Shown here in pieces: positions 17,112-27,508 of a stretch of 64,000 nt of DNA. Both the position numbers and the translations under genes were made by a program. Position 1 is the first letter of the stretch, and each line of letters starts with the position of its first letter. The stretch lies in the NCBI RefSeq assembly GCF_014218725.1, contig NZ_JABBJE010000001.1, positions 1 to 64,000 on the forward strand. The letters are read 5' to 3'. Below the pieces are notes generated by a model. That model was not told the DNA's origin. It ran no database searches and worked only from the letters and a program-made list of their open reading frames with translations. Source of the stretch: Brevundimonas huaxiensis (GTDB taxonomy: Bacteria; Pseudomonadota; Alphaproteobacteria; Caulobacterales; Caulobacteraceae).

Positions 17112-18614
17112 ATGTTCGCGCGTAAACCGAAGTCGTCGGACATGCAGGACCGGCTGATCGATCTGGACGGCAAGATGGCCGCCATCGGCCGGTCGCAGGC
17201 AGTGATCGAGTTCAACCTGGACGGCACAATCATCGACGCCAACCAGAACCTTCTGACCACGATGGGCTATAGTCTGGACGAGATCCGGGGCGCCCACCAC
17301 AGGACCTTCATGGACCCGGCCGAGGCGGCCTCGCCCGACTACGCCGCCTTCTGGCGCGAGCTGAATGCCGGCCAGTTCCTGGCGCGCAAGTTCCGGCGGC
17401 TGGCCAAGGGTGGCCGCGAGGTCTGGCTCCAGGCCTCCTACAATCCGGTGTTCGGCCCAGACGGGCGGCCGGTGAAGGTCATCAAACTGGCCATCGACAT
17501 CACCGCCGACGAGCAGGAGGCCGCGCGCCGCGAGGCCGAACGGGTCGAGGCGGAAAGCGCCCAGACCCTGCTGGTCGACGCCCTGGCGGGGGTGCTGAAC
17601 AAGCTGTCGGCCGGGGACCTGACCGCGCGGATCGATGCGCCGGTGAAGGGCGACCATGTGCGGGTGCGCGACGACTATAATGCGGCGGTCGAAAGCCTGC
17701 GCCAGACGATGGGCCAGGCGCTGCGGGCCGTGTCGGGTCTGAGGGGCGGGGTGGGCGAAATCTCCAGCGCGTCCGACGACCTGTCGCGCCGCACCGAACA
17801 GCAGGCCGCCAGTTTGGAAGAAACGGCGGCGGCGCTGGACCAGATTACCGCCACGGTGAAACGCAGCGCGGATGGCGCCAAACAGGCCTCGGCGGCGGCC
17901 CTGGGCGCGCGCGCCGAGGCGGACCGGTCGGGCGAGGTGGTGCGCCAGGCGATCGCGGCGATGGACGGCATCAAGCGCAGCTCGACCCAGATCAGCGACA
18001 TCATCGGGGTGATCGACGAGATCGCCTTCCAGACCAATCTCTTGGCCCTGAACGCCGGGGTCGAGGCGGCGCGGGCGGGCGAGGCGGGGCGCGGCTTCGC
18101 CGTCGTCGCCTCCGAAGTGCGGGCCCTGGCGCAGCGCTCGGCGGAAGCCGCGAAGGAGATCAAGACGCTGATCACCACCTCGGGCCAAGAGGTGGCGCAA
18201 GGGGTCAAGCTGGTCGACGAGACCGGCGCCGCCCTGTCGGCCATTGCGGTCAAGGTGGCGGAGATGGACGCCCTGGTCAGCGAGATCGCCGCCTCGGCTC
18301 AGGAACAGGCGACGGGGCTGAGCCAGGTCAATACGGCCGTCAACCAGATGGACCAGGTCACCCAGCAGAACGCGGCCATGGTCGAACAGACGACCGCCGC
18401 CGCCATGAGCCTAAAGTCCGAAACCGAACAACTGGCCCTGCTGGTCGAACGCTTCGAGACCGGCGAGGCGCCGGCACAGGCCCGCGTCCACGACCTGTCG
18501 CAGGCCGCCGCCCCCGTCCCCCTGGCCCGCGAACGCGCCCGCATCCGGGCCTTCGCCAGCGGCGGCGGCGCCGCGGCGGCGGCGGCATCGAACGCGGGCT
18601 GGGAAGAGTTCTGA
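17112..18614 (+). CDS. soluble methyl-accepting chemotaxis protein with PAS domain
   Basis: A 500-residue receptor without transmembrane segments. A PAS domain (about 25-140, [44 protein letters not shown]) is followed by a HAMP-like region (150-210) and a long signalling coiled coil. The hairpin tip is [20 protein letters not shown] with [25 protein letters not shown]. The protein ends in GWEEF, the pentapeptide that tethers CheR/CheB. It likely senses an internal redox or metabolic cue. No che genes are adjacent, but fliI/fliJ are divergent upstream. Confidence 0.93.
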   Translation: MFARKPKSSDMQDRLIDLDGKMAAIGRSQAVIEFNLDGTIIDANQNLLTTMGYSLDEIRGAHHRTFMDPAEAASPDYAAFWRELNAGQFLARKFRRLAKGGREVWLQASYNPVFGPDGRPVKVIKLAIDITADEQEAARREAERVEAESAQTLLVDALAGVLNKLSAGDLTARIDAPVKGDHVRVRDDYNAAVESLRQTMGQALRAVSGLRGGVGEISSASDDLSRRTEQQAASLEETAAALDQITATVKRSADGAKQASAAALGARAEADRSGEVVRQAIAAMDGIKRSSTQISDIIGVIDEIAFQTNLLALNAGVEAARAGEAGRGFAVVASEVRALAQRSAEAAKEIKTLITTSGQEVAQGVKLVDETGAALSAIAVKVAEMDALVSEIAASAQEQATGLSQVNTAVNQMDQVTQQNAAMVEQTTAAAMSLKSETEQLALLVERFETGEAPAQARVHDLSQAAAPVPLARERARIRAFASGGGAAAAAASNAGWEEF

Positions 18615-18625
18615 CCACCCCGCCT

Positions 18626-18754
18626 CCGCTCATCCCCGCGAAAGCGGGGACCCAGTCCTTTCGCATGGCAGGGTGCGTAGGATTGGCGGTGTGACCGAAC
18701 TCAAACGATGAAACGCCCAAAGCGCTGGGTCCCCGCTTTCGCGGGGATGAGCGG
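18626..18754. repeat. inverted pair of CATCCCCGCGAAAGCGGGG repeats
   Basis: CCGCTCATCCCCGCGAAAGC and its near-exact reverse complement lie about 100 bp apart, each itself a GC hairpin followed or preceded by the GACCCAG/CTGGGTCC element. This is a typical dispersed alphaproteobacterial intergenic repeat. It sits between the convergent ends of the chemoreceptor and exporter genes and may serve as a bidirectional terminator. Confidence 0.8.
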
Positions 18755-18759
18755 AATCT

Positions 18760-19662
18760 TTAAGCCGGTTCGATCTCAACGCGATCAGCCCGCGTCGTTG
18801 CGATGGCGCCGACCGAGGCGGCGACGATGGCGGCGATGGCGAGCCATTGCTGGCCGGTCAGATGCTCGTGCAGGATCACAAGCCCGGCCAGGGCGCCGAC
18901 GGCCGGCTCGGCGCTGAGCACCACGCCGAAGGTGCGTTTGGGGATGCTGCGCAAGGCGATCATCTCCAGCGAATAGGGCAGGGCGCTGGAGAAGATCGCC
19001 ACCGCCACGCCCGCCAGGATGATGGCGGGGTTCAGCAGGGCGGCGCCCGCATGGGCCACGCCGAACGGCACGACGACAAGGGCCGCCACGCTCATGCCCA
19101 GCGCCACCGACTGGCCGGCGTGCAGGTGCGACAGCCGCTTGCCGAAGACGATGTACAGCGCCCAGCACAGGCCGGCGAAGGCGGCCAGCGCCATGCCGAC
19201 GGGATCCAGCGCGCCGGCCCCGGCCTTCAGCGGCAACAGCAGGCCTAGCCCCACGACCGCCAGACCAATGCAGGCGAAATGAATGGGCTTGCGCGAATGG
19301 ATCAGGGCCAGGGTCAGGGGCCCCATGAACTCGATGGCGATGGCCAGGCCCAGCGGAATGGTGCGCAGGGCCATGTAGAAGCTGAGGTTCATCGCCCCCA
19401 GCACGACGCCATACAGCGCGATGGCGCTCAGGTCCGCGCGGGTCGGGCGGAACCGCCATGGCCGGAACACGGCCACCAGCAGAAGGGCCGAAATCCCGAC
19501 CCGATAGGCCGAGGTCCCCTCCGCCCCGATCACCGGAAACAGGGTCTTGGCGAAGGAGGTGCCGCACGCCAGCGTCACCATGCCCGAAAACAGCGCCAGA
19601 TAGGGGATCAGGCGCGCCGCCAGCGGCGAGTTCAGGTGGGTTTTCAGCGCCAGCGACGTCAT
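18760..19662 (-). CDS. rhtA: EamA-family amino-acid exporter, RhtA-like
   Basis: A 300-residue inner-membrane protein with ten hydrophobic segments arranged as two EamA repeats (about 22-150 and 160-290). The LYGVVLGAMNLSFYMALRTIPLGLAIAIEF and FVGPL-type motifs are those of RhtA, which exports threonine and homoserine, rather than generic drug/metabolite carriers. It is divergent from an Lrp-type regulator, an arrangement often seen with amino-acid exporters. The exact substrate is inferred from similarity. Confidence 0.8.
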   Translation of the reverse strand: MTSLALKTHLNSPLAARLIPYLALFSGMVTLACGTSFAKTLFPVIGAEGTSAYRVGISALLLVAVFRPWRFRPTRADLSAIALYGVVLGAMNLSFYMALRTIPLGLAIAIEFMGPLTLALIHSRKPIHFACIGLAVVGLGLLLPLKAGAGALDPVGMALAAFAGLCWALYIVFGKRLSHLHAGQSVALGMSVAALVVVPFGVAHAGAALLNPAIILAGVAVAIFSSALPYSLEMIALRSIPKRTFGVVLSAEPAVGALAGLVILHEHLTGQQWLAIAAIVAASVGAIATTRADRVEIEPA

Positions 19663-19703
19663 TGCGTAAAGCTAGCGTAACGCCGCTTGCGCTTCCCGGC
19701 GAT

Positions 19704-19726
19704 TTTCCGCTTGAATGCGACGGAAA
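19704..19726. promoter_or_regulatory. inverted repeat between the exporter and Lrp genes
   Basis: TTTCCG-N11-CGGAAA lies about 20 bp upstream of the lrp-like start and 40 bp upstream of the exporter start. Its position makes it a candidate operator for the Lrp protein or part of the shared promoter. Not confirmed by any second copy in this window. Confidence 0.45.
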
Positions 19727-19746
19727 CCGTCACTGGAGGCCCCTTA

Positions 19747-20229
19747 ATGACGAATTTCGTCACCCTCGACGATTTCGACCATAAGCTGCTGATGCGGGTC
19801 CGGCGCAACAATCTGGAGCCGGCGCGGGTGACGGCCGAGGAGGTGGGCCTGTCGGAATCCGCCGTCCTGCGCCGCCTGCGTCGCCTGCGGGCCGAGGGCG
19901 TCATCGCCGCCGACGTCGCCGTGATCGATCCCGCCCGGGTCGAGCCGCGCATCGTCCTGCATGTCCAGGTCGAGATGAACACCCAGGATCGTAAAGTCAT
20001 GGAGGCGTTCCAGCGCGCCATGAAGGCCAGCCCCGAGGTCCAGGGTTGCTGGGACGTGACGGGCGAAACCGACTATCTGCTGACCGTCGCCGTCCGCTCC
20101 ATGCAGGACTATGAGGCCTTCGGCATCCGCGAGCTGGTCCCCGAAAAGGGCGTGCGCGGCTTCAAGAGCATGATTGTCATCCGCGAAGTCGTCGGCTTCG
20201 ACCCCGCCCGCGCCGTGCTGGAGCGCTAG
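19747..20229 (+). CDS. Lrp/AsnC-family transcriptional regulator
   Basis: A 160-residue protein. N-terminal helix-turn-helix (about 8-55, VTAEEVGLSESAVLRRLRRLRAEGVIAADVAV) and C-terminal RAM ligand-binding domain (about 70-150, VEMNTQDRKVMEAFQRAM, GCWDVTGETDYLLTVAV, ELVPEKGVRGFKSMIVIREV). Lrp members sense amino acids. The ATG at 19747 is chosen because GGAGG lies 8 nt upstream. It is divergent from the RhtA-like exporter, its likely target, and its stop overlaps that of the convergent kinase by 4 bp. Confidence 0.92.
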   Translation: MTNFVTLDDFDHKLLMRVRRNNLEPARVTAEEVGLSESAVLRRLRRLRAEGVIAADVAVIDPARVEPRIVLHVQVEMNTQDRKVMEAFQRAMKASPEVQGCWDVTGETDYLLTVAVRSMQDYEAFGIRELVPEKGVRGFKSMIVIREVVGFDPARAVLER

Positions 20230-21560
20230 GTCGCCGGAGCTTCGACCACCAGGATCGCGCCGACGCCCTGGGTTCGGTTCTCGATCGTGCCGCCGATCTG
20301 GCGGACCAGGCTGTCGATGACGCGCATGCCCAGGCTGCGGTCGCTGCGGGCGGCGATCAGGTCGAAACCCTTGCCCTGGTCCGCGACCGTGACGGTCAGG
20401 CGCCCGTCGGCGATGCGGCCGGTGACCGCAACGCCGCCGCCTTCGGGGCCATAGGCGTATTTGATCGCGTTGGTGACCAGCTCGTTGACGATCAGACCGA
20501 GCGGGATGGCGATGTCGGCGCCCAGGGGCGCGTCGGACGCCTCGCAAGTGACGACATGGCGGTCGCTGCCGGCGTCGATGGCTTCGCACAGCTGGCAAAG
20601 GAAGTCGGACAGGATCACGGTCTGGACGTCGGCGCCGCGCCACAGCTGATCATGCACTTCGCTGATGGCCTGGATGCGCGATCCGGCCGTGGCCAGGGCG
20701 GCGCGCACCGCGTCGGAGGCCGCGCCGCGCGCCTGCATCGACAGCAGGCTGGAGACCAGCGACAGGCTGTTCTTGACCCGGTGGCTGACCTCGCGCGTCA
20801 GCAGGGCCTGATGTTCGATGGCGGCCAGAAGCCGCTGCTCGGTCTGCTGGCGGGCGATGGCGGCGCCGACGACGGCGGCGAAGGCGTCCAGGAACAGGGC
20901 GTCGCGGGCGTCGAACTGACCCTCGTCGGGACTGTCAACCTCCAGCACGCCCCAGGGTTCGCCGTCCAGCTCGGGCCGGATCAGGACGTTTATGGCGCGC
21001 CGCACGCCGTGGTCAGCCAGAAGCCTGGGCGTGTGAAAGCGCTGCTCGTTCTCCAGATGGTTGGAGATCAGGGGCTTGCCAGTCTGGAAGGCGTAGCCGG
21101 CCGGCGAATCCAGCTCGACGCTCAGCGAGGCCTGGCCCTCGACCGGCCCCGTCCAGCCGACGCCCGCGATCAGCACCAGCCGGTCGCGCGCCTCGTTATG
21201 GATCAGCACCTTGGACAGCGGCGTCTCCAGCCCGTCGGCGCAGACCGCGCAAGCGGCGTCCAGCAGGGCCTGACGATCGCGCTCGCGCAGGGCCACCTCG
21301 CCGAAGCGCGCCAGCAGCGACTGCTGCTTCAGGCGATAGCGCAGCTCATCGGCGGTGGAGCGGGTTTCGGCGGCCGGCGCATCCTCGATCCTGGGCGCGA
21401 CCGGGGCGTCCATCCGGATCTGGGTTTCGGCGGCCGTATCCGCCTGCACCTCCGCGACCAGTTCGGCGATTTCCGGGGTCAGGCCGGTGTCGGAGAGCGG
21501 ACGGGTATGAGGCAAGGACGGAAATCTCGGTTCGCGCGACGGCGACATATAGGCTGACAT
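20226..21560 (-). CDS. GAF-domain sensor histidine kinase, HisKA_2/HWE type
   Basis: A 444-residue cytosolic kinase. Variable N-terminus (1-75), GAF domain (about 90-235, [45 protein letters not shown]), then a HisKA_2 domain with phospho-acceptor in [20 protein letters not shown] (about 258). The HATPase part has [17 protein letters not shown] and DQGKGFD, with a G2 loop [11 protein letters not shown]. Such kinases often feed general stress or light responses in alphaproteobacteria (PhyR-type), but no PhyR or sigma factor is nearby. A second Met four codons in is an alternative start. Confidence 0.88.
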   Translation of the reverse strand: MSAYMSPSREPRFPSLPHTRPLSDTGLTPEIAELVAEVQADTAAETQIRMDAPVAPRIEDAPAAETRSTADELRYRLKQQSLLARFGEVALRERDRQALLDAACAVCADGLETPLSKVLIHNEARDRLVLIAGVGWTGPVEGQASLSVELDSPAGYAFQTGKPLISNHLENEQRFHTPRLLADHGVRRAINVLIRPELDGEPWGVLEVDSPDEGQFDARDALFLDAFAAVVGAAIARQQTEQRLLAAIEHQALLTREVSHRVKNSLSLVSSLLSMQARGAASDAVRAALATAGSRIQAISEVHDQLWRGADVQTVILSDFLCQLCEAIDAGSDRHVVTCEASDAPLGADIAIPLGLIVNELVTNAIKYAYGPEGGGVAVTGRIADGRLTVTVADQGKGFDLIAARSDRSLGMRVIDSLVRQIGGTIENRTQGVGAILVVEAPAT

Positions 21561-21662
21561 AGCCGCTCTGGAAGGTTTGCGCAGAAATCATCGCGCGTCA
21601 CCCCTTGCGTGAGGCGGCGAGGCCTTATCTGTTGTGCGCCAGCATTCGAGGAGACCTTTTCC

Positions 21663-22643
<981 letters not shown>

Positions 22644-22647
22644 AGGG

Positions 22648-22666
22648 AGCGTGATTCACGCTTTTT
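22648..22666 (+). terminator. short terminator-like hairpin after cysK
   Basis: AGCGT-GATTC-ACGCT followed by TTTT, starting 5 bp after the cysK stop. The stem is only 5 bp. Its loop is a GANTC sequence. Confidence 0.5.
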
Positions 22667-22813
22667 GACGCCGCCGCCGCGCGCCTTCGTCAAAAAACGA
22701 TCAAGCTCCAAGCGCAGCCTTTAGGCCGTTCGCGTGTTCGATAACGGACGCGCGTGCGGCTTCGCTTGGGATGAGGGGCGACGCGCGGCGGATCAACAAC
22801 GCCGGAGCGTTTC

Positions 22814-23392
22814 ATGCCTGTCGCCGCCCTTCGCCTGATCGCCGTCGCCGGGGTCTCGGCCCTGGCGCTCGCTGCCTGTTCCAACAATGACGACAAAGCG
22901 GCGGTCGATCCGTCGATGTCGCCCGAGCAACAGGCCGCCGCCGCCGCCAACACCCCCGTCACCGCCCAGCCGCGCCAGATCCGCAATGTGCCGGTGAATG
23001 TGCAGGGCGTGACCGACGTGGGCGCCACGGTCCGGGTCAAGAACGTCGATCTGGCCGAAGACGCGACCATTCTGGACGTCAGCATCTCGTTCGCCAGCGA
23101 CATGACCAACAGCGTCCAGATGGCGTCCGAGGCCACCTATGTCGAACTGCCGAACGGCCAGAAGCTGCGTCAGAAGCCGCCCGAGGGCAATCCGTACATG
23201 ACCATCGCCAAGGGCGACACGATGAACGGCCGGCTGGTCTTCATGGGCGCGGTGCCGGCCGGGGTGAACCAGATCTCGGTGGTGTTCAACGAAGGCTCGA
23301 CGTCGGACAGCATCATTGGTCCGTTCCTGCGCATGACCATTCCGCTGACCGCCCAGGCCGCCCAGAACCCGACGAGCGGAGCGGTCGGATGA
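22814..23392 (+). CDS. lipoprotein of unknown function
   Basis: A 192-residue protein with a lipobox (SALALAACSNN, Cys about residue 21), so a lipidated envelope protein. The mature part begins with a disordered Ala/Gln/Pro stretch (30-55). A beta-sandwich-like domain follows (about 60-185, TVRVKNVDLAEDATILDVSI; GRLVFMGAVPAGVNQISVVF), resembling DUF4352-type immunoprotective domains. Its stop overlaps the next start as ATGA, so it is co-translated with the OmpA-like protein. Confidence 0.78.
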   Translation: MPVAALRLIAVAGVSALALAACSNNDDKAAVDPSMSPEQQAAAAANTPVTAQPRQIRNVPVNVQGVTDVGATVRVKNVDLAEDATILDVSISFASDMTNSVQMASEATYVELPNGQKLRQKPPEGNPYMTIAKGDTMNGRLVFMGAVPAGVNQISVVFNEGSTSDSIIGPFLRMTIPLTAQAAQNPTSGAVG

Positions 23393-24036
23393 CGGGACGA
23401 CACGCGCCCGCCATGGCGGCGGCGCTGTTGGCCGCAGGTCTGACGCCCTGCGTCGCCTCGGCCCTGACGGTGCGGCTGATGAGCGGCAGCGCCATCGGCC
23501 TGCGCTCAACCTTCGAAAAGGACATGGCCGCGCCCCGGTCCACCTTCGCCAAGGCGGGGGCGGACAGCGCGCTGGAAACCGTGTTCGTCTCGTCCGAGGT
23601 CGCGCCCGAACGGGTCGAGACGACCCGCAGCCTGCTGAGCGAACTGAACGCGCGGCGCACCGACGGTGTGATCGTGATCGACCTGCCGGCCGACGTTCTG
23701 TTCGACTTCGACAAGGCGACGATCCGGCCGGACGCCGAGCCGGCCCTGACGCGGGCGGCGGAACTGCTGAAAAGCTATCCGCAGGCTCAGGTCAGCATCG
23801 GCGGCCACACCGACGCCAAGGGCGACGACTCCTATAACGAAGGCTTGTCGCTGCGCCGCGCGCGCGCGGTGGCGGCGCGGCTGCAACGCGAGGCCGGGCG
23901 CAACCTGTTCGCCGAGGGCTTTGGCGAGCGCAGGCCCGTGGCCCCGAACGTCAAGCCTGACGGCTCGGACGATCCCGACGGGCGTCAGAAGAACCGTCGC
24001 GTCGAAATCCGCATCACGCCGCGCGCGGGAGGCTGA
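23389..24036 (+). CDS. OmpA-family peptidoglycan-binding protein
   Basis: A 215-residue protein with a signal peptide (1-24). The OmpA C-terminal domain covers about 95-210: DVLFDFDKATIRPDAEPALT, VSIGGHTDAKGDDSYNEGLS, RRARAVAARL, and KNRRVEIRI near the end. Asp in TDAKGDD and Arg in the LSLRRA helix bind meso-diaminopimelate. Probably tethers the envelope to peptidoglycan together with the lipoprotein encoded just upstream (4-bp overlap). Confidence 0.9.
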   Translation: MTGRHAPAMAAALLAAGLTPCVASALTVRLMSGSAIGLRSTFEKDMAAPRSTFAKAGADSALETVFVSSEVAPERVETTRSLLSELNARRTDGVIVIDLPADVLFDFDKATIRPDAEPALTRAAELLKSYPQAQVSIGGHTDAKGDDSYNEGLSLRRARAVAARLQREAGRNLFAEGFGERRPVAPNVKPDGSDDPDGRQKNRRVEIRITPRAGG

Positions 24037-24038
24037 AC

Positions 24039-24296
24039 ATGGCCCTGATCCCTTGCCCCGCCTGCGGGCGTCAGGTGTCAGAGGCGGCGGTCGCCTGTCC
24101 CAACTGCGGCCATCCGATCGCGGGCGACGCGGCGCGGCCGCCGGGCACGTTCAAGGAGGCCCTGACGCGGCCCGAAGCGGTCAAGAGCGGCATCACTGTC
24201 CTGGGCGTCTTCGTCACCGCGCCGTGGATCGCGCGGGTGCTTGCTGTGATCGCCTTCGTGATCCTGGCCATCGTGGTGGTGGTCAACAAGAGCTGA
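24039..24296 (+). CDS. small zinc-ribbon membrane protein
   Basis: An 85-residue protein. The N-terminus has a zinc ribbon with two CxxC pairs (CPACGRQVSEAAVACPNCGH, residues 6-25). One or two membrane spans follow (about 50-82, VLAVIAFVILAIVVVV). It lies 2 bp after the OmpA-like gene in the same operon. Function unknown; similar ribbon-plus-TM proteins are common in Caulobacterales. Confidence 0.8.
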   Translation: MALIPCPACGRQVSEAAVACPNCGHPIAGDAARPPGTFKEALTRPEAVKSGITVLGVFVTAPWIARVLAVIAFVILAIVVVVNKS

Positions 24297-24339
24297 TCCG
24301 GCTCACGCCCGGTTAACCGCTCGCTTCTAAGGTGGGGGG

Positions 24340-25557
24340 ATGGGCGATCTGGCAGCCATGATCGGGGAAGAGGCGACGCCGCCGACGCTGCGTGCGCGCC
24401 GGGCGCTGCTGAAGCGTCTGGCCGACGTCGTGTCCCTGCCCGCCAGCCGGATCAACGCCTTCGAGCGGGCGGTGACGGGCGACCTGCTGGTCGAGATGTT
24501 GAGGCTGGCCTCGCACGATGAGCGCAAGCGCGTGGCCGCGCGTCTGGCGCCGCTGGCCGAACTGCCCAACAGCGTGGCGCGCATCCTGTTGCGCGACGAT
24601 CCGGATATCGCCGGCCTGCTGATCGAACAATGCGCCTCGCTGAGCGATGCGGACATCGTCGGCTGCGCGCGCGACGCCAGTTTCGAACACCGGATGCTGC
24701 TGGCGGTGCGCCGGGGTTTGTCGGAGATCGTGACCGAGACCCTGTTCTCCTTCGGCGAGATGGAGGTGATCGAGGCGGTGCTGCGCAATACGACCGCGCG
24801 CCTGTCGCAGCTGGGCATCGAGACGGTGGTGGGCCTGAGCCGCCAGTCGCCGAGCCTGTGCAGCCCCCTGCTGAAGCGGCCCGAGCTGAGGCCGTCGGGC
24901 GCCTATGTCATGTTCTGGTGGTGCGCGCCCGAGGATCGCCGCACCATCCTGCAACGGTTCGCCGTATCGCGCGAAGTCATGCAGGAGGCGTCCGAAGACG
25001 TCTTCGCCATCGCCAGTGATGAAAGCTGGTCCGATCCCGTCGCGCGCAAGGCGCTTCAGTTCATCGAGCGCCGCCAGCGCAATCGCGCCGCCATACAAAA
25101 GAGCCCGTTCGACAATCTGGAACACGCCGTCATGGTCGCCGCCAGCGACGGCCTGACGCGCGAGACGGCGTCCGAGATCGCCTTCCTGGCGGGGATCAAG
25201 CCGCTGACGGGGGCCAAGCTTCTGGGCGATCCGGGCGGCGAGCCGCTGGCGATCCTGTGCAAGGCGACGGGGATGTCGCGCGTCGATCTGACCAATCTGT
25301 GGCGCTCGATGCGGCGACCCGAGACGACGGCGGACGGCAAGATCCATCCCGACTGGGAGCGGGTGCAGATCACCTATGAAATGCTGGCCGTCGATCGCGC
25401 CCAGACGGTGCTGCGTTACTGGAACTGGTCTTTGTCGTCGGCCCTGACGCCCACACTGTTGCGCGCCATTCGCGACGGCGAGGATGACGCCGTCGATGAA
25501 TATTCGGCGCCAGAGCGGGCGGCGATGATGGTGCTGGCCGAAGACTTCGGTCGATAG
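24340..25557 (+). CDS. DUF2336 domain-containing protein
   Basis: A 405-residue, all-helical, HEAT-like cytosolic protein of the DUF2336 family, widespread in Caulobacterales and Rhizobiales. Recognisable parts are DERKRVAARLAPLAELPNSVARILLRDD, then the repeat-like SLSDADIVGCARDAS and a C-terminal part (DGLTRETASEIAFLAGIKPLTGAKLLGD, LAILCKATGMSRVDLTNLWRSM). The last motif is shared with the second DUF2336 protein at 26393. Role not established. The two genes flank mucR. Confidence 0.85.
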   Translation: MGDLAAMIGEEATPPTLRARRALLKRLADVVSLPASRINAFERAVTGDLLVEMLRLASHDERKRVAARLAPLAELPNSVARILLRDDPDIAGLLIEQCASLSDADIVGCARDASFEHRMLLAVRRGLSEIVTETLFSFGEMEVIEAVLRNTTARLSQLGIETVVGLSRQSPSLCSPLLKRPELRPSGAYVMFWWCAPEDRRTILQRFAVSREVMQEASEDVFAIASDESWSDPVARKALQFIERRQRNRAAIQKSPFDNLEHAVMVAASDGLTRETASEIAFLAGIKPLTGAKLLGDPGGEPLAILCKATGMSRVDLTNLWRSMRRPETTADGKIHPDWERVQITYEMLAVDRAQTVLRYWNWSLSSALTPTLLRAIRDGEDDAVDEYSAPERAAMMVLAEDFGR

Positions 25558-25707
25558 GTCTGATCACTAAAGCCGAATGCATGGACGTGCATATCGCACC
25601 GCTTATACGCGTGTTTGCTTTCGCGACGAAACAACCCTATGACGCTATTGGGGTCGTTCGGTTGGAGAATCAGCCGAACTCAATAGATCAGGAAAGCGAA
25701 GCCGATA

Positions 25708-26142
25708 ATGGAAGATAAGCCCGAACTGCTCGAGATGACCGCAGACATCGTGTCGGCCTATGTCGGCAATAACTCGGTCTCCGCAGAGGCCCTGCCTGCG
25801 CTTATCGCCAATATTCACGCCGCACTGTCGGGTGTGTCGAACGGTCCGGTCGAAGCCGAACCTGAACCCAAGGAACCGGCGGTGCCGATCCGCAAGTCGA
25901 TCGCGCCCGATTTCCTGATCTGCCTGGAAGACGGCCGCAAGTTCAAGTCGTTGAAGCGCCACCTGCGCACCAAATACGACATGAGCCCCGAAGAATACCG
26001 CACCAAATGGGGTCTGCCGAAAGACTATCCGATGGTTGCTCCCAACTACGCCAAGGCGCGGTCGGAACTGGCCAAGTCGATGGGCCTGGGCCAGGGCGGC
26101 CGCAAGCCCGCCCGCGCCGCCGGAACCCGCGCGAAGAAATAA
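25708..26142 (+). CDS. MucR/Ros-family transcriptional regulator
   Basis: A 144-residue DNA-binding protein. The N-terminal part (TADIVSAYVGNNSVSAEALP, LIANIHAAL) drives oligomerisation. The Ros-type domain is CLEDGRKFKSLKRHLRTKYD, then MSPEEYRTKWGLPKDYPMVAPNYA. In Caulobacter, MucR works with SciP on CtrA-dependent genes. The zinc site is atypical: the second Cys is Asp and the last His position is Lys/Tyr, leaving Cys, Asp and one His. The C-terminus is basic (RKPARAAGTRAKK). A strong terminator follows. Confidence 0.93.
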   Translation: MEDKPELLEMTADIVSAYVGNNSVSAEALPALIANIHAALSGVSNGPVEAEPEPKEPAVPIRKSIAPDFLICLEDGRKFKSLKRHLRTKYDMSPEEYRTKWGLPKDYPMVAPNYAKARSELAKSMGLGQGGRKPARAAGTRAKK

Positions 26143-26166
26143 ACCGAACCCGTTTTCGGTCTGGAG

Positions 26167-26198
26167 ACGCCTGCTTCCATCAGGAGGCGGGCGTTTTT
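26167..26198 (+). terminator. intrinsic terminator of the MucR gene
   Basis: A 12-bp stem, ACGCCTGCTTCC with GGAGGCGGGCGT (two G-T pairs), loop ATCA, then TTTTT. Confidence 0.85.
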
Positions 26199-26218
26199 GC
26201 TTTGAGGCGCACGATCAT

Positions 26219-26378
26219 TCTCCCTTCCCGTGCCGGGGAGGGTGGCTGAGGCAAAGCCGAAGCCGGGTGGGGACGGTAGGGCGACGTCCCACAGGCTCGC
26301 TTTGATCAAAGGAGTGCGCCCTGTCGGGCCGCCCCCACCCGGTCGCTGCGCGACCACCCTCCCCTGCAGGGGGAGGGA
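26219..26378. repeat. inverted intergenic repeat, CTCCCTTCCCGTGCCGGGGAGGG type
   Basis: The two ends are hairpins, TCCCTTCCCGTGCCGGGGAG and CCCTCCCCTGCAGGGGGAGG, flanking GGGTGGGGACGG and CCGCCCCCACCCGG arms. This is a MITE- or BIME-like element of about 160 bp between mucR and the convergent DUF2336 gene. Similar GC-rich palindromes occur at 36251, 37379, 37785 and 46887. Confidence 0.75.
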
Positions 26379-26392
26379 GAAATCGGTGATGC

Positions 26393-27508
26393 TTACGCCG
26401 CCTGGGCGGTGCGGCGCATGCGCCAGAAGCGCAGGGTGCGCAGGGCGGCGTCGCGGGTCAGTTCGCCGTACATGCGGCCGTAGGCGGCGGCCTTGCCCAT
26501 CGGATTGTCCTCGGCCCCCAGGACGGCGACGGCGTAGGTCAGATAGACGGCGCGGTCCATGTCGGCCGCTTTGCAGACCACCGACAGGGCGTCCAGGTCC
26601 TTGCGCTCGACGATGCCGCGCGCAGTGTGGAAGTCGATGTCGGCCAGCTTGGACAGGGCGATCAGGAAGGGCGTGCGGCCGTTGGAGCGCAGGAAGCGGA
26701 TCAGGGTCTGCGGCGTCAGTTGGCCGGCGGCCTGAAGCTCGTCGATATAGGCCAGGTTCTCGGCATAGTCGGCCGGCAGGGCGCCGTCGTCGGTGGCGAC
26801 GCGGGTGCGGCCGGCGGCCAGCGCCGCCTCCAGCAGGGCCGGATCCATGCGCGCGTTCTGTTCCAGGATCTGGTGACGCAGCCGGGCCTCGACGACGAAA
26901 TACATCTCGTTCAGCAGGTCGGCGGGCAGGCTCTGGCGCTCGACCGTGGCGGCATGCAGGGCCGGGTTGGCCTTGGCGCGCTCGATGGCGGTTTCGGAGG
27001 CGGCGCGCGACAGTTGGGCGCCGTCGTTGCGCAGCAGGGTGTTTAAGGTGTCGTCGTCGCCGTGCTCGACGATGACGTCGGAAACCGCCTCCGACACCGT
27101 CGCGCGGCCCGAGACGGCGCGCAGATGGCCCTGGCTGCGCTTGCGCACGACCTGGATCAGATCTTCATCGGTCAGGACGGTGGAGGCGCGCAGAACCTGT
27201 TCGGCGACCTCGATCTCGTCGTCGGCGAAACGGCGGATCAGGCTGTGGGGGGCGTTGGGGGCCTGGGCGAAACGGGCGGCCAGTTCGGCGCGCACCGCGA
27301 CCTCCATCTCGGCCGACAACTTGGCCAGCACTGTGCCGTAGAGCGCGGTTTCATTGGCGTTGGGCGCCGGCGCGCCAAAGAAGTGGGCCGTCAGTTCGCG
27401 CAGCAGCAGGCGACGCTTTTCGCTGGACTCCTCGCTGGCCAGGGCGATGAGTTCGGGTAGGCGCGAGCCCTTGATCTCGGCAGGTTCGATCACGGCGCGA
27501 TCGTTCAT
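26393..27508 (-). CDS. DUF2336 domain-containing protein, second copy
   Basis: A 371-residue, helical cytosolic protein. DUF2336 features include NETALYGTVLAKLSAEMEVAVRAELAARF, then FADDEIEVAEQVLRASTVLTDEDLIQVV and LNEMYFVVEARLRHQIL. The C-terminal part TPFLIALSKLADIDFHTARG with LSVVCKAADMDRAVYL corresponds to the C-terminal motif of the copy at 24340. The start overlaps the stop of the upstream secreted protein gene by 4 bp (27505-27508). Function unknown. Confidence 0.83.
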   Translation of the reverse strand: MNDRAVIEPAEIKGSRLPELIALASEESSEKRRLLLRELTAHFFGAPAPNANETALYGTVLAKLSAEMEVAVRAELAARFAQAPNAPHSLIRRFADDEIEVAEQVLRASTVLTDEDLIQVVRKRSQGHLRAVSGRATVSEAVSDVIVEHGDDDTLNTLLRNDGAQLSRAASETAIERAKANPALHAATVERQSLPADLLNEMYFVVEARLRHQILEQNARMDPALLEAALAAGRTRVATDDGALPADYAENLAYIDELQAAGQLTPQTLIRFLRSNGRTPFLIALSKLADIDFHTARGIVERKDLDALSVVCKAADMDRAVYLTYAVAVLGAEDNPMGKAAAYGRMYGELTRDAALRTLRFWRMRRTAQAA

